NCBI RefSeq assembly: GCF_029846175.1
Contig: NZ_JARWAC010000007.1
Span: 496,001 to 560,000 of the forward strand
Source: Sphaerisporangium sp. TRM90804
GTDB lineage: Bacteria > Actinomycetota > Actinomycetes > Streptosporangiales > Streptosporangiaceae
Direction: 5' to 3'
DNA: 64,000 bases
Shown: in pieces, positions 49,848 through 57,482 of the stretch
Numbering within the stretch: the first letter of the stretch is position 1
Layout of the letters: each line of letters starts with the position of its first letter
The notes under the pieces: generated by a model
What the model saw: the letters and a program-made list of their open reading frames with translations, nothing else
Told to the model about the DNA's origin: nothing
Databases searched by the model: none
Translations under genes and position numbers: made by a program

Positions 49848-50383
49848 GCTACTACGTCTACTGGTTTCCCGATAACACTGTGCTGATCAACTTCGCGTGC
49901 GTTTCCCGCCTGGACCTTTTGGAGCAGATTCTTCGCGGGCGCGGGCGCTGGACGGAGGCCATCGCCGAGGAGGCGAAGAGATCGGCGCGTATCTACCCCG
50001 ACCTCGACAGCATCGCTCGAGATGCGTGGCTCGGTGACCCGATCGAGGTCTGGGAGCCCAACGACATACTGACTATCGAAAGAATCCGCCGAGCTGCGTT
50101 CGGCGGGACCGTCGATAAGCCTATGAAGCACCTTGGTGAGGCACAGACCTGCCACGTGATCCGAACCAATCCGGTGTACGCCCAGTCCTTCTGGATCACC
50201 GACGATCACGATGCTGCCGAGTACGCCAAGCGGCAAGGGATCACTACACGCGACACGATGGACCTGATGTCTGAAGGCGTTCAGGACGGCTGCTGCACGC
50301 GAGACGAAGGGTTCAAGCTCCTTGAGGAGATGGCACAGATGGGCCGTGCCATTCGTGTCCCCCGACATCCATCAGACCTATGA
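49844..50383 (+). CDS. PIN-like domain protein, candidate toxin partner
   Basis: 179 residues. The pattern DNTVLINF (Asp10), AEEAKRSA (Glu42/43), HLGEAQT (Glu99) and TDDHDAAEYAKRQGI (Asp120/121/123) fits the four-acid active site of PIN ribonucleases. It starts in an ATGA overlap with the Xre-ImmA gene. The proposed action is RNA cleavage released when the partner fails. This is inference; no test is possible from sequence alone. Confidence 0.72.
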   Translation: MSYYVYWFPDNTVLINFACVSRLDLLEQILRGRGRWTEAIAEEAKRSARIYPDLDSIARDAWLGDPIEVWEPNDILTIERIRRAAFGGTVDKPMKHLGEAQTCHVIRTNPVYAQSFWITDDHDAAEYAKRQGITTRDTMDLMSEGVQDGCCTRDEGFKLLEEMAQMGRAIRVPRHPSDL

Positions 50384-50464
50384 GGCGGGCAGCAACTTCG
50401 CCCTGATGGCACCGCTTGACACTGAGCTGGGCGAACGCCAACATGTGATCAGATGCAATCGATC

Positions 50465-50484
50465 AGGCCCGCCCCGGCGGGCCT
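50465..50484 (+). terminator. Intrinsic terminator after the PIN-like gene
   Basis: AGGCCCGCC pairs with GGCGGGCCT and is followed by a pyrimidine/T-rich run (TTCCTTATCT). Confidence 0.75.
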
Positions 50485-50523
50485 TCCTTATCTCTGAGCG
50501 CTGGACTGTGGTCATACTGGGCA

Positions 50524-51042
50524 ATGGCTTCGGAATGGGTTGCCCCCGTATGTGCTGGTGCAGCTGGGTCGATAGGTGTCTTCTTCACATGGCTATCCAG
50601 CCATCAAGGACGCAACCACGTTGAGCGAGTGGCCGAGCAGGCGGCCTCGGCCCAGAAAGATCTTGCCAGGGAAGAGCGTCGAGCTGCGGCTTACCTCGAC
50701 GTACTGACCAGCGTGAACGGCATGACCTTCACGATCATCATGATGACCGCTGTGATGACGACGGGCGGAGAGCCCAAACAAGATCCCCTGCCGAATCAGT
50801 CAGAGCAAGCGGCGCTGAAGGCCAAGGTCACTGCCTACGGATCTCCAGAAGCCAGGGCGATCTTTGATGAGTGGTACAAGACCGCTCAAACTATGGTGAA
50901 CACCTACAACCTCCTGCAGATGGACCTGGGCCCAGATGTCTCCCGTGCTGACCTGTGGAAGAAGCAGGAGGCCAGTCGGATGGCGCTAAACGAGGCGTCC
51001 GAACAGCTCAATGATCAGATGAATAGGGACTTGACGAGGTAG
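50524..51042 (+). CDS. Membrane-anchored coiled-coil protein of unknown function
   Basis: 172 residues. An N-terminal membrane segment (VCAGAAGSIGVFFTWL) is followed by a charged helix (RVAEQAASAQKDLAREERRA), a second weak hydrophobic patch (FTIIMMTAVMTT) and a helical C-terminus. It sits next to the Xre-ImmA/PIN pair in the same low-GC island. Superinfection exclusion is one possibility; there is no direct evidence. Confidence 0.65.
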   Translation: MASEWVAPVCAGAAGSIGVFFTWLSSHQGRNHVERVAEQAASAQKDLAREERRAAAYLDVLTSVNGMTFTIIMMTAVMTTGGEPKQDPLPNQSEQAALKAKVTAYGSPEARAIFDEWYKTAQTMVNTYNLLQMDLGPDVSRADLWKKQEASRMALNEASEQLNDQMNRDLTR

Positions 51043-51574
51043 CGCATGGCCGCGCCGGCTGAGGCTATGCACTTTTCAGAAACTTCCTGACCCCTCGGGA
51101 CGGTCAGGGAGATGAGAATGGGGAACCGGGAAGGGCGACGGGGACACGCGGCCCCCGTCGCCCGCCCAAGTCGCCGCTCTGCGCCACACGGAGACCGGCT
51201 GATGTCCACCAAGATTTGGGAATGGGCGGCCATCGCTGGCTGGCCCCGCGGCGCGCTCATCTCGTAGCTGCTACGTGACCAAGTGCCGTGGATCACGTTC
51301 GTGAGCTGGTACGCCATCGTCATCAGCCACACCACCATGTGGCCGGCCCGAGATCGTGAGGTCCTGTGTCCCCCCGCACAGGGCCTCACCTGCACGCCGG
51401 GGAGGTCGACGTGATGGTCACCGTCCAGCAACTGCAGCGCATGGCTGGTGCCCGTGCCGCGATCCTCGCCGATGGGGATTGGTAGAGCGTGGCGGGTTGT
51501 CTGGCCCGCCGCCTGCCCCTTCAGGAGGGGAGGAAGACGTGGACCTGATCAAGGAAGCAGCGCCTCGATCCTGA
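51043..51574. other. Region of small or broken genes before the HNH-kinase gene
   Basis: No intact gene over 60 codons is convincing. Besides the amber-interrupted frame at 51202, a 23-codon frame (51414-51485, MVTVQQLQRMAGARAA) begins at ATG after GGGGAGG. It might be a small protein or a remnant. A small GC-rich hairpin (GGGACGGGG-type) is near 51140. Confidence 0.4.
51202..51414 (+). pseudogene. Small membrane-protein-like ORF with an in-frame TAG
   Basis: ATG at 51202 follows GGAG. The frame gives MSTKIWEWAAIAGWPRGALIS, then TAG (51265-51267), then LLRDQVPWITFVSWYAIVIS and on to TGA at 51412. The downstream half is hydrophobic and protein-like. It may be a gene broken by one nonsense change or an amber readthrough product. 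Confidence 0.45.
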
Positions 51575-52336
51575 ATGCCGTCCGCGCCGCCGCAGCGATG
51601 CTCGATCTGTCGCCAACTCCACACCACCGCGCGCCGCATCTGCCCAAACTGCGCGCGCGCCCGCCAGCGGGCCCGGCCTACCGCCGCTCGGCGGGGCCTG
51701 GGATATGACCATCAGAAGGCGGCGGCTCAGGTGCTGGCGGACGCGACCGTGTGCGCGGTCTGCCTCAAGCCGCCGACGGCGGCCGACCCGCTCACCGCCG
51801 GCCACATACTCGACCGGCAGCTCGGCGGCACCAACGACCCGAGCAACTACCAGCCCGAGCACCAGTCGTGCAACTTCGCCAAGCGCGCGGCTGACGCGCA
51901 CGTCGTGCTGGTCACCGGCCCGCCGTGCGCGGGCAAGACCACCTACGCGCAGCACTTCGCCCTCGAGGGCGACTTGGTGCTGGACCTGGACACCATCGCC
52001 CGGGATCTTGGCAGCACCAGGTACTGGCACCACGACCCGGCGACGCTGGCCCGCGCCGATGCGGTGATGCGGCGCCAGGTGCTGAAGGTGGCGGCCACCC
52101 GGACGGGGCGAGTGTGGATCATCCGCTGTGTGCCTAACGGCCGGACGCGTACGGGGCTGGCGCGGATGGTGCGGGCGGACAAGGTGGTGGTGCTGCTGCC
52201 CAGGGGCAGCACCCTGGTGGCAAGGGCGAGGCGCAGGCCGGACGTGATGGCCACGGTGACGGCGATCAATGAGTGGCAGTCGGCCTACACCGAGGGCGCG
52301 CTGGACACGGTGATCACGAGCTGGCGCCGCCGTTGA
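51575..52336 (+). CDS. HNH endonuclease fused to a P-loop kinase-like domain
   Basis: 253 residues. Residues 9-27 are a zinc knuckle (CSIC...CPNC). Residues 60-100 are an HNH nuclease: CAVC, AGHILD (His77), then EHQSCN (His96, Cys99). Residues 110-250 form a P-loop domain with Walker A GPPCAGKT (115-122), DLDTIARDLG and a helical lid, resembling AAA_33/polynucleotide or zeta-type kinases. Phage HNH proteins beside terminases help cut packaging sites; the added kinase-like domain is unusual and may process DNA ends or nucleotides. Confidence 0.83.
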   Translation: MPSAPPQRCSICRQLHTTARRICPNCARARQRARPTAARRGLGYDHQKAAAQVLADATVCAVCLKPPTAADPLTAGHILDRQLGGTNDPSNYQPEHQSCNFAKRAADAHVVLVTGPPCAGKTTYAQHFALEGDLVLDLDTIARDLGSTRYWHHDPATLARADAVMRRQVLKVAATRTGRVWIIRCVPNGRTRTGLARMVRADKVVVLLPRGSTLVARARRRPDVMATVTAINEWQSAYTEGALDTVITSWRRR

Positions 52337-52523
52337 TCAAGGAGCCCATGATCATTGCTTGCCGGATCGGCCCATGTTTCCGCAGGTCGCAGGCCTAGAC
52401 GAAACGATCAAGCGCCCACCCCCCGGGTGTGTTTTCCCAGGTCAGAAGGGGTGCCTCTAGACCTGCCGCCCAGGCTTCCGTTTTCCGTCTCAGAAATGGA
52501 TCTTTTTTCCCGGAGGAGGGTGC
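52337..52523. promoter_or_regulatory. Region with repeated GTTTTCC-AGGTCAGAAGG motifs, candidate packaging site
   Basis: Degenerate copies of a 19-base motif lie at 52376, 52431 and 52480, about 50 bases apart: GTTTCCGCAGGTCGCAGG, GTTTTCCCAGGTCAGAAGG and GTTTTCCGTCTCAGAAATGG. They sit directly upstream of the small terminase gene, where cosB or pac sites usually lie. A fourth copy is at 48332. Confidence 0.55.
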
Positions 52524-53015
52524 ATGACCGCAACAAAGGGGCGTAAAGCCACTCCGACGGGACTAAAGCTCATTGAAGGTCGCGGAACGGGCAGGGATGG
52601 GAAGGCGCGGGACTCGGGCGGCCGTGAGGTCAAGCCCGCCCCCGCCTTCCGTCGTCTTCCCCCTGAGCGCCCGGCGGATCTCAGCGGCACGGCCGCGGTG
52701 ATGTGGGACGAGTTCGTCGCCGAGCTCGCCCGGCTGCAGCTGCTCGCACCGACCCACGGGCCCGCGCTGGAGATGGCCTGCGAGGCGTACGCCCGGTGGA
52801 AGGACGCCAAGGAGCGCCTGGGGTTCTCCGGGATGACGTACACCTCCGACAGCGGCCTGGTGAAGACCCATCCCCTGGTCGGCATCGTGGAGCGGGCGTC
52901 GGCCGAGTTCCGCGCCTGGTGCGCCGAGTTCGGCCTGACGCCGGCCGCCGAGACCAAGCTCACGTCACCGGCCGCTGACGGCGACAAGGAGAACCCCTTC
53001 GCCGGCACCGGGTAG
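52524..53015 (+). CDS. Terminase small subunit (P27 family)
   Basis: 163 residues. The opening KATPTGLKLIEGRG and the central helical region (DLSGTAAVMWDEFVAELARLQLL) with HPLVGIVERASAEFRAWCAEFGLTP are typical of P27-type small terminases, which recognise packaging DNA and recruit the large subunit. GGAGGAGGG lies before the ATG. The large subunit begins seven bases downstream. Confidence 0.92.
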   Translation: MTATKGRKATPTGLKLIEGRGTGRDGKARDSGGREVKPAPAFRRLPPERPADLSGTAAVMWDEFVAELARLQLLAPTHGPALEMACEAYARWKDAKERLGFSGMTYTSDSGLVKTHPLVGIVERASAEFRAWCAEFGLTPAAETKLTSPAADGDKENPFAGTG

Positions 53016-53021
53016 CGCCCG

Positions 53022-54827
53022 GTGTCCCGGGTCGACGGCAAGAGCCCGGCGCCGGCGGGGACCAGGCGCCGCGGCCGCGGGTACGTGCCGAGCGCCGCAG
53101 AGCTCAAGCGGCTCAAGCTCTCGCCCGAGGTCGCGTGGTATCTGCAGGACCGTGGCATCCCGCTGCCGGACTGCCCGCCGACGATCAAGACTCCCGAGGC
53201 CGGGGAGCTGCTCAAGACGGCGCGCTTCGATCCCGAGCGCGTCGACAAGGTCTTGGCCGCTTTCCGCCAGCTGCGCCACACCAAGGGTCGCTGGGCGGGC
53301 CAGCCGCTCAATCCCGACCCGTGGCAGGTCGCGTACGTCATCGCCCCGGTCTTTGGGTGGGTGAAGAAGAACCGGCGCGGCCAGTGGGTTCGCGTCGTCC
53401 GCAGTCTCTACGTCGATGTGCCGAGGAAGAACGGCAAGTCGACGTTGTGCGGCGGGCTCGGGCTGTACCTGACGGCGGCCGACGGCGAGGGCGGTGCGGA
53501 GGTCGTCGCCGCGGCGACGACCAAGGAGCAGGCCAACTACGTCTTCGGCCCGATCAAGGCGCTGTGTGACCACGCGCCCGCGGTGAAGCCGTACGTCAAG
53601 TCCCTCGCCCAGAAGATCATTCACAAGGCGACCGGTTCGACGTTCTGCCCGGTCGCCAGCGTCGCCGAGGCGTTGCACGGCGGCAACATCCACGGCGGGA
53701 TCATCGACGAGCTGCACGTTCACAAGGACGGGGCGCTCGTCGAGGCGATCGAGACGGGCACCGGCAGCCGTGACCAGCCGCTGATCGTCATCATCACCAC
53801 GGCGGACGACGGCCGCACGAACACGATCTACGCCAGGAAGCGCAAGCGGGTCGAGGAGCTCGCGCGCCGGGTGATCCGGCACGCCAGCACCTACGGCGTG
53901 GTGTGGGGCGCGGACGAGAAGGACGACCCCTTCGCGGTCGCGACCTGGAAGAAGGCCAACCCGGGGTTCGGGATCTCACCCACGCACGAGTACCTGGAGG
54001 AGAAGGCCGCCGAGGCCCGCCAGGACCCGGCCGTCCTGGCCTCGTTCCTGCGGCTGCACCTGGGGATCCGCACCAAGCAGACCACCCGGTACATCACGCT
54101 GGCCGACTGGGACGGCGCGGCGGCCATCGTGGAGGAGGCGGCGCTGGCTGGCCGCGCGTGCCACGGCGGCCTGGACCTGAGCAACGTGGAGGACGTCACC
54201 GCGCTGTGCTGGCTGTTCCCGGACCGGGAGGCCGGCACCTTCGACGCGGTCTGGCGGTTCTGGCTGCCGGAAGCGCGGCTGAAGGACCTGAACAAGCGCA
54301 CCGCGGAGAATGCCGAGGTGTGGGTCCGCGAGGGGTGGCTGACCCTGACCGCGGGGAACGTCATCGACCTGGAAGCGGTCGAGGCGCAGATCGACAAGGA
54401 CGCCCAGGTGTTCGCCGTCCAGACCGTGGGCTACGACCGGTGGGGAGCCACCGACGTGGTGCGCCGGCTGGGTGAGAAGGGCATGACGTGCGTGCCCATC
54501 TCGCAGGGCGCCGCGTCGTTGAACGACCCGCTGAAGAACGTGCTGCGCACGTTGAAGGCGGGTCTGTTCCGGCAGGGCGGGCATCCGGTCATGCGGTGGA
54601 TGATCGACAACTTGGCGACCGTCGCGACCCACGACGGCGCCTTGGTCAAGCCGGACAGGGCCAATTCCGGCGACAAGATCGACGGTGTGAGCGCGCTGGT
54701 CAACGCCATGAAGGAATGCATGGACGCCCAGCAGGCCGAACAGCAGGCACCGCCCGCGGCCGCCGACTCGGCGGCTCCCTGGGACGACCGCGACCTGTGG
54801 CGCCCGACCGGTCGCCTGAACATCTGA
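53022..54827 (+). CDS. Terminase large subunit
   Basis: 601 residues. The N-terminal ATPase has Walker A VPRKNGKST (133-141) and Walker B GGIIDELHVH (225-234). The C-terminal nuclease domain carries Asp-containing GLDLSNVEDVT and later acidic motifs (YDRWGATD, DKIDGVSALVNAM). It pumps and cuts concatemeric phage DNA into the prohead. Length and layout match HK97-like Terminase_1 proteins. GTG start. Confidence 0.95.
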   Translation: MSRVDGKSPAPAGTRRRGRGYVPSAAELKRLKLSPEVAWYLQDRGIPLPDCPPTIKTPEAGELLKTARFDPERVDKVLAAFRQLRHTKGRWAGQPLNPDPWQVAYVIAPVFGWVKKNRRGQWVRVVRSLYVDVPRKNGKSTLCGGLGLYLTAADGEGGAEVVAAATTKEQANYVFGPIKALCDHAPAVKPYVKSLAQKIIHKATGSTFCPVASVAEALHGGNIHGGIIDELHVHKDGALVEAIETGTGSRDQPLIVIITTADDGRTNTIYARKRKRVEELARRVIRHASTYGVVWGADEKDDPFAVATWKKANPGFGISPTHEYLEEKAAEARQDPAVLASFLRLHLGIRTKQTTRYITLADWDGAAAIVEEAALAGRACHGGLDLSNVEDVTALCWLFPDREAGTFDAVWRFWLPEARLKDLNKRTAENAEVWVREGWLTLTAGNVIDLEAVEAQIDKDAQVFAVQTVGYDRWGATDVVRRLGEKGMTCVPISQGAASLNDPLKNVLRTLKAGLFRQGGHPVMRWMIDNLATVATHDGALVKPDRANSGDKIDGVSALVNAMKECMDAQQAEQQAPPAAADSAAPWDDRDLWRPTGRLNI

Positions 54828-54837
54828 GGGAGGCCCG

Positions 54838-55089
54838 ATGATCGTCAGTTTCCGGCTGCCCAGCATCTCGCTGGGCGCGGTCAGCAACATGGTCGGCCTG
54901 CTCGGCCTGGTCGCGGTCGCCGTCGCGGTGGGCGGCCTGCTCGGATCCTGGTGGTGGACGTGCCTTTCGGGCGGCGTCTTCGCGGTCGGCCTGGCCGTGC
55001 TGGCCGGGATGAGCGCCCAGGCGCAGGCCCAGGCCGAGGCCGCCGGGCAGGCGCCTGCCGTGCTGCGGCCGGCGGCTGAGGCGTCGTGA
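54838..55089 (+). CDS. Small membrane protein between terminase and portal
   Basis: 83 residues with two membrane segments (VGLLGLVAVAVAVGGLLG and GGVFAVGLAVLAGM) and an Ala/Gln tail. GGGAGG precedes the ATG, and the end overlaps the portal gene (GTGA). The function is unknown. Confidence 0.7.
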   Translation: MIVSFRLPSISLGAVSNMVGLLGLVAVAVAVGGLLGSWWWTCLSGGVFAVGLAVLAGMSAQAQAQAEAAGQAPAVLRPAAEAS

Positions 55090-56558
55090 GGTCGATCTTC
55101 GCGCCGCCGCGCCGCCCCCAGACCCGGGCGGCGGAGGCCTCGCCCGCACAGATCGCCGCCACCGGCGCCTCTGGGTACGGCGCCGGTGACCCGGTCGACA
55201 ACGAGCCGGGGTGGCGGCCGCTGGGGTCGGCGGGCCGGCGCGAGGTGCCGTACTGGACGCATGAGCGGGCCCGCACGTTTTCGGTGGCCGGCTACCGCAG
55301 CAATCCGATGGCCCGGGCGATCATCGACACCTACACCAGCTTCTGTGTCGGTGACAGCGGTGTGAGTTACCAGGTCACCAACGCGCAGGTGCGGGCCGTC
55401 GTGGACGAGTTCTGGGCCGACCCGCGCAATAACCTGTCGGGCATCCAGGAGTTGTTCCTCCGCGACCAGCTGATCATGGGCGAGACGCTGCTGGAGCTCA
55501 TGGAGGGCCAGGGCTCGGGCGTGGTGCGGTTCTCGCCGATCGACACCACCGGCGTGACGAACGTGTCGCTGGTCGGCGGGAACCCGCTGTGGCCGCACCA
55601 GGTCATCTTGGGCCAGGCCGCGGGCGATGAGCGGCGGGTGACGGTCGCCGCGGTGGACGACGGCACCGGCCTGCGGACCGGCGGCGCGATGTGGTGGACC
55701 CCGTTCAAGACGTTGATCACCGACAAGCGGTCCATGCCGTTCATGACGCCGATCCTGGACTGGTTGGACGCCTACGACACCGTGCTGTCCAACCTGATCG
55801 ACCGCACGGCGCTGGCCCGCTACCTGGTGTGGACGGTCAAGGTGGCCGGCGGCAAGGAACAGGTCGACCAGTTCGTGAGGGACCGCGGCGGGCTGCACGT
55901 GCCGCGCTCAGGGTCGGTCGAGGTCCACAACGAGTCGGTGGAGTGGTCGGCGAAGACGGCCGAGACCGGCGCGTATGAGGACACCGCGGCGAACCGGTCC
56001 GTGCTGACCATGATCGCCGGTGGCTCCGGTCTGGCCAAGACCTGGTTGGCCGAGCCGGAGGACGCCAACCGCGCGACGTCGCTGACCATGGCCGAGCCGG
56101 TACGGCGGCGCGTGCAGGGCGTGCAGCGGCAGTGGCTGGGCTACCAGACCGAGCTGAGCCGCTTCGCCGTGGACCGCGCCGTGGCCGCCGCCCGCCTGCC
56201 CAGGATGGTCGAGGCGACCGACCCCAAGACCGGCGAGACGTATGAGATCCCCGCCGCGATGGCGGTCACCGTGACCGGGCCGGAAGTGGCCGCGGCCGAC
56301 GCCTCGATCGGCGCCCAGGTCCTGCTCAACCTGTCCACCGGTCTGGAGCACCTGGTCCAGAACGGCGTCCTCACCCGGGACGCGGCGGCCGTGGCCGCCC
56401 GCAAGGCCTGGGAGGACTACATGGGCATCCCGTACTCCTCTGACCTGGGCAAGCCCGATGCCGATCCTGACGACGTCGCGACGGCTGTCGACGACGCCAA
56501 GTCCAACAAGCTCGGCCGCCTGGCGGTCGTGGGAGGAGCTGGCCGAAGTGACACGTGA
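55086..56558 (+). CDS. Phage portal protein
   Basis: 490 residues. Position after the terminase and an alpha/beta wing-stem layout (NPMARAIIDTYTSFCVGDSGV, LRDQLIMGETLLEL, MTPILDWLDAYDTVLSNLIDRTALARYLVW) fit a portal. The portal forms the dodecameric DNA channel at one head vertex. The C-terminal 60 residues are acidic and probably face the capsid lumen. Confidence 0.88.
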   Translation: MRSIFAPPRRPQTRAAEASPAQIAATGASGYGAGDPVDNEPGWRPLGSAGRREVPYWTHERARTFSVAGYRSNPMARAIIDTYTSFCVGDSGVSYQVTNAQVRAVVDEFWADPRNNLSGIQELFLRDQLIMGETLLELMEGQGSGVVRFSPIDTTGVTNVSLVGGNPLWPHQVILGQAAGDERRVTVAAVDDGTGLRTGGAMWWTPFKTLITDKRSMPFMTPILDWLDAYDTVLSNLIDRTALARYLVWTVKVAGGKEQVDQFVRDRGGLHVPRSGSVEVHNESVEWSAKTAETGAYEDTAANRSVLTMIAGGSGLAKTWLAEPEDANRATSLTMAEPVRRRVQGVQRQWLGYQTELSRFAVDRAVAAARLPRMVEATDPKTGETYEIPAAMAVTVTGPEVAAADASIGAQVLLNLSTGLEHLVQNGVLTRDAAAVAARKAWEDYMGIPYSSDLGKPDADPDDVATAVDDAKSNKLGRLAVVGGAGRSDT

Positions 56559-56982
56559 TCAGGCTGCCCGCGCGATCGGCGTGGCCGTCACCGAGATCCA
56601 GAGCGCGGAGCACGCCGCTCACGGCGTGGCCGTGGTCATGTCCAACGGGGCGCGCCGGCTGATCACCGATGACGGCGTCTTCGCGACCGACGATCACCCC
56701 GGCAACGAGCACCTGCGGCGCTGGTACGCGCCCCTGGAAGGCGCGGAGCGCGACCTCGAGGTCGACCCCGATGACGGCCGCGCGGGGGAGATCGGCGCCG
56801 CCGGCGACGGCGGCCGCAGGCAGGGCGGCGGCGAGCTGGTGGTCTCGGACGGCTCTGCCGACCAGGCCATGAAGCCCGCCGGCGACGACCCGGAACGGGC
56901 CCAGGCCGAGCCCGAGCAGGAGCCGGCCAAGCCCATCGCGCGCAAGAGCCGAACCGAGCGGCTGGGGAGGGTGAACCGGTGA
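56548..56982 (+). CDS. Small acidic late protein between portal and capsid genes
   Basis: 144 residues from the GTG at 56548 (GGAGGAG upstream); the longer frame to 56458 reads the portal gene out of phase. Residues 1-70 are structured; the rest is Gly/Asp/Glu-rich and probably disordered. A head morphogenesis accessory role is possible. It overlaps both neighbours. Confidence 0.65.
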   Translation: MTRDQAARAIGVAVTEIQSAEHAAHGVAVVMSNGARRLITDDGVFATDDHPGNEHLRRWYAPLEGAERDLEVDPDDGRAGEIGAAGDGGRRQGGGELVVSDGSADQAMKPAGDDPERAQAEPEQEPAKPIARKSRTERLGRVNR

Positions 56983-57482
56983 CCTACACCACACACGGAC
57001 ACTGGATCGGGGACGGCGAACCGACCGAGCCGCGGCCCGCTGCGGTGGCCAGGTGCGGAGGGCCGGGCCTGTGCGGAGTCTGCAACCAGGAGGCGTGCAC
57101 CGCCGGGTTCCGCGGCCAAGACGCCCCAGTCCCGGCGGCCGGAGCCGCCGGCGTCACGTGTCCCCAGTGCGGCCACACGTTCGAAGTGGGCACGGGCGCC
57201 CGCCCGCAGCGTGTGGGGGAAGGTCACCCGGTGACCTACACCAGGCACGGACACTGGATCGGCCCAGGCGAGCCCACCGAGCCCTGGCCCGGGGCGCCGG
57301 CCAGGTGCGGAGGGCCGGGCCTGTGCCCGGAGTGCAACCAGGAGGCGTGCACGGTCGGCTTCCGCGGCGAGGATGCCTCGCTGGCCGCGACCGGCGAGGC
57401 CGCGGCCCGCTGCCCCGCGTGCGGGCACACCTTCGACGCAAGCGCCGGCGACCAGCCGCGGCGGGTGACCGAGACGGCGACG
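56979..57482 (+). repeat. 252-bp in-frame tandem duplication at the start of the capsid gene
   Basis: The second copy begins at 57231. GGACACTGGATCGG, AGGTGCGGAGGGCCGGGCCT and AACCAGGAGGCGTGCAC are shared, and the ribosome site and GTGACCTACACCA start context are duplicated too. Confidence 0.9.

Noticed and set aside
53976-55898. 640-codon minus-strand frame over terminase and portal
   Set aside because: Shadow of well-supported late genes on the plus strand.
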